A stretch of 64,000 bases of DNA from assembly GCF_003073045.1 (NCBI RefSeq), contig NC_037595.1:14482252-14546251 (forward strand). The letters run 5' to 3'. The translations under genes and the position numbers were made by a program. A model generated the notes under the pieces. It was not told where the DNA came from. It did no database searches and saw only the letters and a list, made by a program, of their open reading frames with translations. Positions 11,515-23,854 of this stretch are shown piece by piece (within the stretch, counting starts at the first letter, position 1; each line of letters opens with the position of its first letter). Source of the DNA: Pomacea canaliculata (taxonomy: Eukaryota; Mollusca; Gastropoda; Architaenioglossa; Ampullariidae).

Positions 11515-14307
11515 TTATCTCATGCACACATCGCCGAGGTTGGCGGATTGGCGAAACTTGACAAAAACTGCCATGACATCACCTTCTGCCAGATCTGCGA
11601 CAAAACATTTCAGGTTACTACCAACAGAATGAGAGAAACAGACATTTTAAGAGAAATGTGATCGGACGAATCAACATAAGTATTTCGTCTTATGACAAAT
11701 CATACACTCGTAATAATTTGTTGTGTCTAGACTAACAGATTACTTGCCGATTTGTTTGAATATATTGTTGCATTTATTGGCTCCAGATTCAAGCATGCAA
11801 GCTGTAGAATATTACTAGGTTCTGAAATACTCATTCACTGGCAGGACAACCAAGTAGTATAGGAATGTGCTATCCCTCCCACAAGATGTACGAGGACAAT
11901 ACGATGATTCGGCGCTATATCCTACTCAGCCGGTCAAATTTTAATTCGGTGGAAATCCTTTTAACTACAGACAGGTATGTAGCTCTTGATCTGAGGTAAT
12001 ACAGTTTCAGCAGCAGTTAAACGATTCCGTTTCTTACCTGTTGTTCCTAGAGGTTTATCTTGGGATCAAATCACTCCACGTCAACATAATCGTTAGACAC
12101 CTGTGGTGTAAGTCACTTTAAAAGTCTGAGACGATATTCACCTGTGACCTACCATTATCTAGTATCAGGTGCCCACTGGGGCTGTACATAAAAGATGGAA
12201 AGTAGTTCTTTTTTTCCCATGTGCAGCCAGCCGTCATTTGATCATTCACCACGAACCACCCGAAGTCTTTTGGGCAATCCCCGTAGGCGTGGCTGATGAA
12301 AAAGCGTCTGCGTAAGTTGGAATGCACGTCCCTGGAAAGAAGCATTCAAGTTTAAATGTCAATCAGTACTTCAATTATTTAGTCAGCGGACAAGGACATA
12401 GAATTTCAAGTAGACGCAGACAAAATATACAGCAGTCATGACAGCACCACCTCCAGCAGAAGAGCATCACCATGGGTATATGTACAAGACAGAGGTGATG
12501 TAATCGACTTATGTATATAGTCGAGCTGTCTGCAGATCGATGCAGTGTCCTCAATTTTATGAAAGGAAAAGATAAATCTGTGGAGAAATAATTTAATCTA
12601 TTTACCCTTCAATGCTGAGGTGCTATTCATAAATAAAATTTGAGATTAAATGTCAAGCAACAAAAGTCATTTACCCTTGAATAGAAAAGTAGTTGACAGT
12701 TGCTTTTGCTGTGAGGTCTTCCCACGAAGAATCAACTACCCGATCCAGAGAGAACCACGACATGTAGGTACTGTCGGTTCCTCTGAACGTCACGTGAGCC
12801 TTTTCAACACCGTGACTGTACACCACCAATCTCACCTGGTGGTTTCATTAATTGTAGTCCAGAATTATAAAAACAATTTCAAACAAACAAACAAAAAAAT
12901 GTGCATTTTCTAGTGCCTTCCTTCCTCTCCGGGAATGTCAAGTCAACAAAGTTGGGTCAATAGTCATGCGTAGTCACACGAAAAACGAGCTTTTTACTCA
13001 GAATTTATTCAATCAAAATTGAAGCCTTCTCTCTCTCACTCGACTATTTTTTTTTCTTTCTCTTCTGGTCTATAGCTGTACTAAAACACTATGTATACCA
13101 GACCCAGTGTATTGCTATCCTGCATGCATACCTGGTCTATAGATGATGACGGCCACGTGTCCAGCAGACGACTGCGGTAGTGTCTGTCACAGGGCAGCGA
13201 GCCGTCAACAGAGGTACAGCCACACGGTAAGGATATCCTGGTCACAGGGTCGTCGTCATGGTGTCCAACGGCCGTCCAGGTGTCGTAGACAGGTTTGCCG
13301 ATACCTCGCGTGGCTCTGAACGCTAATACCCAGTCTCCGTACCAGATGAAGTCTGAGGCAGAGGCCAAAGGTCAGGAACATGACACTCTAGTTGTCAGAC
13401 TTTAGGGTCATTGTGGTCAGAAATGTCTCTAAGTCATATACGTAACTGTCGAACTTTGTGGTCAAACACACCTAATAATCTTAATTATCATTAGAACCCT
13501 TTCAGCTCTTTTTTTTTTTCATCCGGGACTTTTTACGGGACGCGCCGTTGTCCTGTGGTTGTTGCCCTTCACTTGGAAGCAGAAGGTCGCCGGTCGTAGG
13601 CTCACTCAACAGTTCAAAGCAAAACTATAACTATATTGGTATTTTATTATTTTGTTAATTAGGTTGGGCATTCTGCTAATGTCAACCAATATGTAGTAAT
13701 AAAACGAGACAAAGATGGATTAATTAAGATTATAGTATAGTTTAAAAGAGCGACACCTATTGTCGAACGATCAAGAGCATAACGTGTATCGTGAGTGCAC
13801 CAACCACAACACACCTACCCGATACTGCACGTGACTTCAGGGACGTCAGGTCATTTCTGTCTGTGGACAGCTTTATGGTGTCTGCAAAACAGTTACCCGA
13901 CATCAATGTTATATATATATTTTTTAAAAACCCAGAAAAGTAAGAGATCACTACGATTGCTTTTCTTTCAAATTCATAAATACACAGTAGAAGCTATTTA
14001 TGAATGTTTTGTTCGATAAAAGATTTCTTTCTTTCTCTCTCTCTCTCTCACACACACTATCGCATCACATCACATACACAAAGAAGTTTCAGTAATCACG
14101 GGTAATTTATTGTTGCATCTTACTTGCTGCCAAAGCCTTTTCAGCAGCATGAAGGCGTGACGTCACTTCCTGTAGCCTGCTGTTGAGCTCCTCGATGGCA
14201 GTCAGTGCTGCCTGCAGTGTCTCGTCGTGATTGTCGTCGACGAGAAAAGCTTCAGCCGCCATCAGCATCAGCAGCAACATCCACACGGACCTGGTCACGT
14301 GCCTCAT
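11515..14307 (-). CDS. Array gene B: paralogue of gene A, 6 exons
   Basis: Exons in transcript order: 14307-14124, 13881-13819, 13352-13132, 12835-12675, 12331-12153, 11594-11515. Phases agree and give 295 aa. The signal peptide (MRHVTRSVWMLLLMLMAAEA) is followed by a coiled coil one heptad longer than in A (EELNSRLQEVTSRLHAAEKAL), then the same domain. Exon 3 is almost identical to that of A in protein (DFIWYGDWVLAFRATRGIG shared without change), whereas exon 5 has diverged (RRFFISHAYGDCPKDFGW). The cysteine pattern is kept. The last exon ends in DVMAVFVKF and VCMR. A minus-strand AATAAA at 11482-11477 lies about 35 bases past the stop. Function is unknown. Tandem position and shared intron phases show it arose by duplication. 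Confidence 0.88.
13540..13612 (+). repeat. Possible tRNA-like SINE fragment in intron 2 of gene B
   Basis: The stretch from gacgcgccgttgtcctgtgg to a B-box-like ggtcgccggtcgtaggctc has tRNA-like spacing but a poor A box. Weak call. Confidence 0.3.
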
Positions 14308-16696
14308 TCTACAAATCACGTGAGCGTCTTGTTATTTTGATGTCACTGTACAACACACATCTGTGGTATCTATGAACCCTTGTGTGTACATCTAGTTGTA
14401 TGTGTATGTGACCCCGTCTTGAATCACCGTCACTTGAATCTTACGGAAAATGGGGAAACAGTTTGTACATTCTTGTTTTCGCCAGACGCTTGCTGTCATC
14501 TTCCAGTTCCCCTCCGTCATTCACTTCTTTACAGTCGTTATCGTCACCCTAGGAGACAGTCTACAGCGCCGATCATGCTTCACAAAAGTCACGGTGACAT
14601 TAGATATAAGTATTAAAGATAGGATATTTTTATATTAGACAAAGTCCAACTGGCTTGTAGGTATATCTGCCCCCAGAGAGGTTACTAGACCAGGAGCAGA
14701 CGTTTCATGCAAGTTAAAGTCCAGCCAGATGGCACTGGTCACTTTTTCTCATGACTCAGGCTTCTTGGCTGTATGTATTTGTAGTAAATTTTTGTTTTGG
14801 AAATAAACATTGTTAACGCCTGTCTAATTTATGTTGTGAATCATTCTCAGTGTGTTATTTCGTGATTCAAATGAATTGTCAATAACAAATAATTAATTAC
14901 ATGCACGCTCAGATTAATTCACTGATGTTATCCGAGTTTATACTATTTGTGTTTCCCTTTTACACCCCACTTATACTCTGAGCAGTAAAAAAAACCTCTT
15001 ACATGTCTGTCGAAGAAGAAGTCCTTTCAAAGTTAGAGATGTATGCGCTGGCACGAAAGATTTCTGACTTCACGATTCAAGTTTTGAAATATATGTTGGT
15101 CCTTATCAGATAAGATAAGGTGACCAGACGTCCCGCTTTTGACCTCGTGTCCCGCCTGCTCATCGGGCGGGACGCCCAATGTCCCGCTTTCTGGCATTCT
15201 GGCAAGTCCATCAAATGTCCCGGATGTCTTTAAAAATCACTTTTTTCGGCGTTCTTTGACGGTGACGACACCATCATCGGCACGTGTCCCGCTTTCGCCC
15301 CCGAAACGTCTGGTCACCTTAGATAAAAACAAGGAACAAGATTGCAAATTTATATTGAGACAGTTATGTTAGCAGAAAATTTTTGCTGGTTTTTCACTAT
15401 TTAACTGACCTTTGTTGTATATGTCTTCTCAAAAAAACCGTTTGTGCCTTTACTTTCTTCTTACGGGTATTGTTTTTACTATTTACTTTGATGTACCAGT
15501 CACGGAACAATACTTCACTTTTTGCTAGAGACTGACTTTAAAAAAGCATTGAATGTTACTGTATTATTATTATGTTGTTATGTGTGTTTTTAAACATGAT
15601 ATAAAGACACTTATTCACATTATTTTCTGTAAATACATATGCAACAGGTTGAGCCCCCGATTCCGCTTAGACCACCTACTGATGTACACATACGCACACG
15701 CTGGATAATTTAAAACGTCCTGACTGGACACCACACAGAAATGTTCTGCAGGCTTGTTTCTTGGCTTAAACACAAAAACATGTACGACAACACAACATTA
15801 AAGTAATTACACGTACATACAGTCACTACTCATATAGTCGTTGTACACACTCTCGTAAAGTCATCACACACTCACTACACACTCCCACACAGTCATCACA
15901 CCTTTTTTCTTACATCTCGACTGCATTTTTGTTATCATTACAGGATGTTCTAGATTTATACATTCTTTGAATATTTTATTTATTTTCATTTAGGAATGTG
16001 TTTCGACTACAACGGTTCAAAACGATGTCGCTGTGACTTCGTGTTTACCTGTAGGTGTGTGTTGTTTGTCACAGTCGCTTACCTCCTTCTCAAGGGCAGC
16101 TACTCTGACAAACGTGTACGAGGGAGGGGAAGGGGCAGTTACCCATCAAACCCGTGACGTCAAAGTGAGAATGACGCTGTGTGAGTGCGTAATAGATTGG
16201 AAGAGTGTCGTCTGCAGCGAGTGAGAAAAATCATGAACCGATAAAAATAGAAGCATGGCCGTGTCGTCTGCGTCAGTAGTAGGAGTGTTCTTTCGTGGAT
16301 TTTCGTGGACTTTCGTGGATGTTTTTCATTTAAAAAAAAAAGATTTTTATTTGTTCATGTAAAGTTTGTTGAAGAAGTGGGACACCTTTCATGGTCTGAG
16401 CAAGTGATAAACTCTGGGCAGTCTGGTCAGTACTCGCTTATGTCGGCGCTATATCAGGTACAGTTCATACGACACGGACCACCCTACATACGTTCACAAC
16501 AATCAGTGTTTTTCACAACTATGACAATTTAATGAGACTCGCAGTCTAGGCGTAAATACAATGGCATCTGGTGGGGAATCTTTTTGCTCTTTTCCACAAC
16601 TGGCGAGCTCACTTGTCTGCTGTACCGAGGATGGCATTTACACTGTGAGTGTTCACAAATAATTCATGCACACTTCGCACTGTGCAATGTTGATAA
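14308..16696. other. Intergenic region between array genes B and C
   Basis: It contains the terminal-inverted-repeat element at 15117-15320. Otherwise it is AT-rich DNA with no gene recognised. The promoter of B must lie at its left side. Confidence 0.6.
15117..15320. mobile_element. Non-autonomous DNA transposon (MITE), 204 bp
   Basis: Perfect 15-base terminal inverted repeats: AAGGTGACCAGACGT at 15117-15131 and its complement at 15306-15320. Both ends are flanked by agat, a possible 4-bp target duplication. The interior has several gtcccgc copies and no coding capacity. The superfamily is not assigned. Confidence 0.8.
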
Positions 16697-17350
16697 TCAC
16701 TTCATGCACACTTCTCCAAGGTCGGCGATTTGGCGAAATTTGACAAAAACTGCCATGACGTCAGCTTCTATCAGACCTGCTACAAAACATTTCGACTATT
16801 TACTGTCATCATAAAGTCACGTGACAGAAAGAAGAGAGAGAAAGAGAGAGAGGAGAAAATTATTCTGTCATATTTTAAAAATTCACAAAATGTTTTGCAT
16901 TGAATTTTGACTTCCTTTTTAAACCAGCTCAAGAAAATCTAATATAAAGCCATCAACACACATGAGAGCATCCACCTGCAGTAAGTCAGCACTTGGCGAA
17001 TGAAAAACCGAAACTTAGCCGCTCAAGATGAAGTCGATTCCTGGTTGTTTTGAAGTGTGGCTTTTAATGAAAATAACCGACTTCTGACTGACTTCACCAC
17101 ATGCAGAGCGGAAAAGATGGCTCGGTAAAGACAAAGATAAAGATAATGCTTCGGCAACACGAGGCTTACTTTCGTCTGTGACCACACGCCGCTGGGGGTC
17201 GTACAGGATGGACGGGAAGTGACCCTTCGTGCCCCAAGAGCAGTCATCGGTCTCTCGGTCAACGACCACAAGCCATCCGGAATCTCCTGCGCACGTGTTG
17301 TACTCGTGGTTGATGAAGAAGCGTCGGAGCATCGTGCTAGTGGCATGTCT

Positions 17351-17423
<73 letters not shown>

Positions 17424-20006
17424 CAACAAGAAAAAGAAGAAAAAAAAACAACAACCATCATCATCATCGTCGTCGTCTTAAAGTAAGTAAATAATTAATT
17501 ACAACTATAATACTACTTATTACTACCACCACTAGCTTACACATATACCTAAAATGATTACATCATTCAGGAGAAGACTACTGCTCTGTTGAGAAAATGA
17601 ACATATATATATATTGTCCCTAGAGTGAACATCTCTTGTAACTTTGTAGACATCCTTGGGAGCTAAACTGAATACACATAATTCATTAGCAAGAATTAAA
17701 CATTCCTCAACTATTCCCAACCCCATCCCACACCTACTCACACTCATTCCCCATCTTACATGTTCCTCGTGCCACAAGATCTGTGTTGGGTGGCAAGTGC
17801 TTGTCAACAAGAGATACAGATGCTGACTTTGTGCCTACCTTTCTTGCAAGCTCAAACAAAAGTCGTTTCTTTGTCTTTTGTAGCCTTAGTAGTCATCACT
17901 GAAACTATGATTTTTTTTTAAATGATCAAGTATTAAACATTTTAATTCATCTACCCGTCAATGCTGAAGTAGTTGACGGAGGCTGCTGGTGTGAGATCGT
18001 CCCACGAAGACTCAACTACCCGATCCAGCGAGAACCACGACATGTTGGTACTACCGGTTCCTCTGAACGTCACGTGCGCCTTTTCAACACCGCGATCGTA
18101 CACCACCAGTTTCACCTGTAAATCAGGTTCAACGGTCAATCTAGGCCATTCCCACACAGCCTCATCTTCCCCCATCGTGCTCCACGTATCACTCCATTGT
18201 TTGTACCGTGTTTACTTAAAATAAAAGCGACACTTCTGTCAGGCCTCTCCAATTCTTAAAACAATTCAATCTGTTCCAGGTTCTATGAGCACGTTATTTT
18301 CTATTTTCGTGAATACTTTTTTTAATAGTGCGTCCAGTCTCTCTGTGGTCATGCGTTATCCATGGTTAAGATATCTGTGTGTGCGTGCGCGCTCTCTCTC
18401 CGTAGCCTGGTAATATGAAGCGCGGAGAGCATGACCACTTGTTGGGATTTTGCGCTATGCAGCATGATCAGGGTTTCTGCTAAGGCTAAATTCTTTGGGG
18501 TCCCAGGGACCCCTTCTTCAGATTTTTAAGGGGTCCCTGTTCTTCGCCCAACTTTGAATGGGACCCCATCGACGAAAATTGAAGGGGTCCTCCGAACTTT
18601 TAATGCGTACTGTACGCAATTTTTTGCGTAAGCAGAAGCCCTGATGATGTTAATGATTATGAAGAAGAAAATGGCAAATACTTAACATAATGTCTTGGAG
18701 CATAAGGCCAATCTAAGAAGGAGAAAGTCTTCAGGCCATGAATCATTAAAAGCTATCACACAATCAAACCGTCGCTCTATGGAGATATTTGAATATAGCT
18801 ATCCTGCGTATATCTGGCCTTTAGTTGTTCTGTATGCATACCCTGTCTACTGTTATCCTGCATGGATACCCTGTCTATTGTTATCCTGTATTCATACCTG
18901 GTCTATAGACAATGACGGCCAGGTGTCCAGAATACGACTGCGGTAGTGTCTGTCACAGGGCAGGGACCCGTTAACAGAGGTACAGCCACACGGTAACGTT
19001 AGCCTGGTAATGGGATCGTCGTCATGACGACCGGCGGCTGTCCAGGTGTCGTAGACAGACTTCTCTATACCTTGGGCTGCCCGAAACACTAGCACCCAGT
19101 CGTCGTACCAGATGAAATCTGTGAGGCGGAATTCAAAGGTCGGGTGCACGACCCTAGTTGTCAGATTTAATTTGTTCAGAAATAACTATTCGGCAGAAAA
19201 TACATACATAAATAAAGAAAATCAAAAGGAGCTCGTGCAACGCGTCTAACAGGAGCGATTTTTGAAACATGTTTCTTTAATTTATATCTTCAGGACAGTT
19301 TTAGAAAAATGGTGTGTCACTAGCTCCCTCTTTATTTACAGCAGTTTTAGTTCAAAAAGAATTACCATTATGGTGTGGACTGTTTTTCTATAAAACTGAT
19401 AATCTAAAAAGCATTTACCTGAGAAAGCACGTGATTGCAGCGACGTTATTGATGTCTGCGCCGTGGACAGCTTCTCCGTGTCTGTGAAGCAATGACTCAA
19501 CATCAGTGTCATGTCATTAAAGACAAAGAAAGCACTTTCTTTTAGCTAATCAGCCTGTAAATGTGTCAAACTGTCAACAAGATTGTTTTCATGTTGAGTA
19601 TTGTCAATGTCCAGATCGCGAAGTGCTTTAAAACTTCTTTTTATTATTTAAAAGAATAGCAAAGTGGTGTCGTCGCGGTGTCTTTAGAGGCTACTCCACG
19701 CTTTTTGTGTCTCACCAGGTCATTTCAACAGTTTCAGAAACCCTGCCGCCATTGAGTGTGTCTGAAGTATCTTTTCAATGTTTTCTAAAACTCGATTGAA
19801 TGTCAGCAACATTCGTACTTACAAGCTTTCAAAGCAGCTTCGGAAGCCTGAAGGCGTGACGTCACATCCTGTAGTCGGCTGTTCAGCTGTTCGATGGCAT
19901 TCAGTGCTACCTGCAGTGACTCATCGTGAGTGTCGTCAACAAGGAAAGATTCAGCCGCCATCAGCATCAGGAACGACATCACCACGTGCCTGGTCATGTC
20001 CGCCAT
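16697..20006 (-). CDS. Array gene C: paralogue of genes A and B, 6 exons
   Basis: Exons in transcript order: 20006-19823, 19481-19419, 19118-18898, 18115-17955, 17336-17170, 16776-16697. Phases agree and give 291 aa. The architecture matches A and B: signal peptide (ending MAAES), coiled coil (EQLNSRLQDVTSRLQASEAAL), then the conserved domain. C is the most diverged copy (DFIWYDDWVLVFRAAQGIEK), but all landmark motifs and cysteines remain. Exon 5 is 167 bp and not 179, because the acceptor lies 12 bases further in than the paralogue position. That is the only site keeping frame (TAG at 17339-17337), and a long (TTA)n tract occupies the old acceptor. The exon 3 donor lies in a local tandem repeat. 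An alternative start is the second ATG, three codons on. Function is unknown. Confidence 0.85.
17343..17420. repeat. (TAA)n microsatellite at the exon 5 acceptor of gene C
   Basis: About 24 uninterrupted TAA units on the plus strand, followed by a CAA/AAG-rich tail to about 17460. Read on the minus strand it is a T-rich (TTA)n run that ends a few bases before exon 5 of gene C. Confidence 0.95.
18469..18643. mobile_element. Non-autonomous DNA transposon (MITE), 175 bp, in intron 3 of gene C
   Basis: The ends CAGGGTTTCTGCT (left) and AGCAGAAGCCCTG (right) form a 13-base inverted repeat with one mismatch. Both sides are flanked by atgat, a 5-bp target duplication. The interior carries several ggggtcc/ggacccc segments that can pair with each other. 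No coding capacity. Confidence 0.75.
18800..18910 (-). repeat. Tandem copies of the exon 3 splice donor of gene C (about 32-bp period)
   Basis: On the minus strand, exon 3 ends in CAG followed by gtatgaatacaggataac. Two further units downstream repeat agacagggtatccatgcagg with small changes, each recreating a CAG/GGTAT donor-like site. Gene B has about one and a half such units at the same junction. Confidence 0.65.
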
Positions 20007-23000
20007 CCTAGTGACAGGCCTAGAGTTGATGATGGTGAGCAACTTCTAGCTATGAAAAAGATGTTTGTTCGACATAAAGTTATTTTTCATAAAATAAAAA
20101 AAAAATGTTATCATATGGGGCACATGTGATATTACGCATAACACCCCATAAAAGAGGAAAGAGAGAAGGAAACTATTGACATGTCATCAGTACATCCATG
20201 CTGCCACTTATACCACGATAAATGCTACCAAAGAACAGGTACTTACAGGGCCCAAGAACTCTTGCAGGCTGGGTCACGTGTCGGACGAGAAAAAAGAGAG
20301 CTTAAGAGATGCTGGATGTGTATGCAGCTTGCCCTGTGATACCTGGGACTAACTATAAGCTCTGCAGACAAGGTTTGAAACTTATACCATATATACTCTT
20401 GAACATATCAGTTGGCTCTTATCTCAGCAGCACAGTAACTGGCTCGGGGGCAAAGAAGTCTTAAAAGGTGACATCTATACTTGGACTGGTTTACTAGTGG
20501 GAATTCTTCCAGCGGTCATCATAGTTGTACAGAGGAAATAGTTCCTCGTCATCAACGTCACCGGCTGTTATTTCAATCATCCACTGCCTCCTCCTCCTCC
20601 TCCATCTTAACACCCTCCAACCCTATGAAAATTGCCTTGGAATTTTGTTGTCAAGTACCAGAAGCAAAGTCTTGTGCTGAAGAAGTATTTGTATAAGTGA
20701 GCACATGCAAAGTCTGCAATATATATCCGTAGCAAAGCTTGAAAAACTGTTTATATAAAGATAACAAAATTGGCTATATAAAAATAGGATATGAGACCAA
20801 AATTGATGAAATATAAAAGAAATGATTGTATAAAATGCATTTACGAGAAGTCAAATGTTTTTATTATGTGTCGCAATTAGATGTTTTGTTATGAGCAGTG
20901 TTTTGTTCAAGTTTTAGTTTAGGGCTAGTTCATAAGTTTTAGTTCGTGCTCGCCAGTTAGTTAATCCTATGGAAAATGTATGGCCTCACAATTAACTTCC
21001 AGCTTTCAATGTTTTCTTTCCGTCATTTTTTCAAACCAGGCTGGCATTTCCAGGTTCAAAAAGTTCTTTATTTCATGTTTATAAAGCAGACCATCGCGTG
21101 AAACTGCGCACACTGATTATGTTCATAGTAATTAACCCTCTAAGACAGGCTTTAAATTACTCAAGACCCAGGGACACAGGTCTCTTTGCCTTCACAACAT
21201 CATCAAACGAGTCTTCTGTTCACTGCTATCAGCTTGAACATCTACAACTTTAGCTCTTGCTATGGAAATACTTAACTCATATAGAACTTGATCATCACCT
21301 TCTCCCCATTACTCAACACCATTCGCACCTTGCATGTCCTACCGTCCATCCCTCGCCACAGAGCTTAGATAAGATCAGGTAAGATAACACTTTATTTATC
21401 CCAGAGGGCAAGTAGATGCAGGTAAACAACAAAACAATAATACCACAACACATTCATATCCTCCCACCAAATAGACTCTCAGACAACCATGGTCAGGTTT
21501 ACATTTATTCGTACGCAGTAGAGTTCAGAAGTCGCACAGAGAAACAAGAAAGGACAGCCTCGGTCTGTTGGTCTTGTGTGCATGTACACAGAATCAGATG
21601 GAAGCTGATGAAATTCTCTTTGTTACTGTTTCAAATGTTACAAAACTCATGTGTTCAGTACCTAGAGGAGATTGTTTTCCGTTGCTGTTTATCGCTGACT
21701 GCTTGGGACTTGTTTTTAACTATTGTTTGAGTGAATTGTATATTTTACCTACCACTCCATGTCACACGAATTAATTAGTGGGAACATTTGTCTCCTTAAT
21801 AGTGCATGCACTGTGCTCGAATGTATGTTTGGGACCATATCACTTGAAACAGTCCATTTTTGTTGGCTTACCTGTTGTCTCTATATCGCTCTGTCTTTCT
21901 CTGCCTCTCTGTCTCTACTTTCTACAGCCCGCAGCAACCAGTCATTGGTTTTACCTGTTATTTCCATGACTTATGTCTACTGTTTGATTGGCTTCAGGTA
22001 TGCCTAAGCTAGATCATTAATTTTCTTTTGCAAACTGTAACTGTTTATATATATATGTTGTCAGCATTGTATCTTTAATATTCAAGAGAATTCACTTTTG
22101 GGTAGATGTATGTTTGACCTTTGCATGCCGTTCCTATTGTTTACCTCATTTTATTCAACTGTATTATACTTTAGCAAGTTACTTTTTTTGTTAGACTGTA
22201 AATGTAAATGTCGCTCGTGTAAAATGTTTGCCTCCCTTTAGCCATGGGCACTGAGTAAATAATTGTCAAGTGAGTCTCGCTTGTAGCCAGGTGTTGAGGA
22301 ACACGTCCACTCGTCCACAGACAACAACAGACTCTGTTCTCATGCGCAGTATTCTCACACACCACCATCACTACATCTTTTGTCAACACAAAACAAAGTT
22401 CAGCCTTGTAATCGCTCGTTAAACATTGCTTCTAACCTGCCGTGTGGTATTTGTAAAATGTAAGACACACATGCGGCCACGTGACTAAAAACTTACGAAA
22501 AAACCCCAACCACAAGACGAGTGAATTTTCTCCAGTTGGAACCGTCTAGTAAATGACAGCACTCACCCTGACAGTTTGAAGTCGATGCTGACATTGCCAT
22601 ACAATATAGAGTATCCACATAAATAGCCATTCATCCATCTGTCCTGCCGGTCTGTTGGTCAACCACTGTGTAAATTATTTAATGTAAACAAGTGTCTACG
22701 AAACTCAAAACAATGTGAGGAAGAAAAGAAAAGGTCATTTGATACTTGATTAAATAATTTGTTTCTATGTCTGGACGCATGCATACATTCATGAATATAT
22801 AAACACAACTATTTTGTTAGCATTATGTTCCAATATTCTTTTAGTAAAGTGTCAGTTATTAAATATTTTATATATTTTGACATATGCTTGGAGGATTATT
22901 ATTATTATTCTTACAGCGTCTATAGCCGTACAGTCTTATCCCACTACCAATGACAAGTTGTGAAGGAGCTTTACAAACATAGGCAGACCTTAAGGTGCAC

Positions 23001-23854
23001 GATCATTAGCAGACACTAGGTTTCAAGTGTCTCTCTCTCTCTCACAAACACACACATCCTTCTGATGGTCAGCCGTGAACAGGTGTTATAACCAGAGAGA
23101 CTAAGTTGTCACTATGACAGGTGTGCCACCAATTGCCCTCCACAGGTGTTGAGGACTTTCAGTTGATGACGACCTGACCCGTTACTAATTACTTGTGATC
23201 ATCTGCCAAATGCTGGAATTTGGTTGAGAGTAAGACTGCGCAGGAAACTACATCACAAAAGTGGAAACAACATTTGCTAGAGTAGTCGGACATGTCAGAA
23301 CATGGTTGTCTCTGCAGCCCTGAACTGAACCTTGTTTTCACCTATATAGATGCCCTCTCCTGTTCTGTTGATTTTATAGATATTCTTGTTCCTGAAAATA
23401 GAATTGTACAGATACAGAATAGAAAGTAGTCTGATACAGCTTACTTCTTATCTTTATAATATGTAATACTTGTGCTTTTGTTTTTTGAAAAAGAATGTCC
23501 TCTTATCTTCATTCTAAATTGATTCTACAGAAAAAAAAACAAACTAGAAAGAGATTGCTAAATTCAGTGCAGTCGCCGTCATAAATAGGTCTTTAGGAAC
23601 TGGCAAGGCGATTCATTTTATAAATCAGTTCTTTTAAAATTAATCCCACATGCATAATTACACATGTGTATGTCTAATAGTTCATGCGAATAAACTCTTT
23701 TAATGATATGTCTAAGAACAATGATATGATGTATGTCTGGGCCCAGAAGAGGCAGTCTACCAGGGGTGTGACAGACGCTGCTGACGTACGTTGAAATGTT
23801 TTGTCTGTGACCACATAATGTTGCACGTGCATACACGAACAAGTGGGACCACAA
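20007..23854. other. Intergenic region upstream of array gene C
   Basis: No convincing gene. A stretch at 20200-20540 reads in pieces like the end of a cysteine-containing membrane protein (GDIYTWTGLLVGILPAVIIV then a short basic tail and stop), but no single frame links it. A repeat end lies at about 21365-21420 and an (ATT)n-tailed repeat near 22895. The rest is AT-rich. Confidence 0.5.
21365..21425 (-). repeat. Probable 3' end of a LINE/SINE-type retroelement
   Basis: The segment gataacactttatttatccc followed by agagggcaa matches the general form of LINE-derived 3' ends common in animals. Only the end is recognisable. Confidence 0.4.

Noticed and set aside
17023-17494. Open frames on both strands across 17.0-17.5 kb
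   Set aside because: They are produced by the (TAA)n microsatellite (poly-Ile runs) and overlap exon 5 of gene C in the wrong frame.
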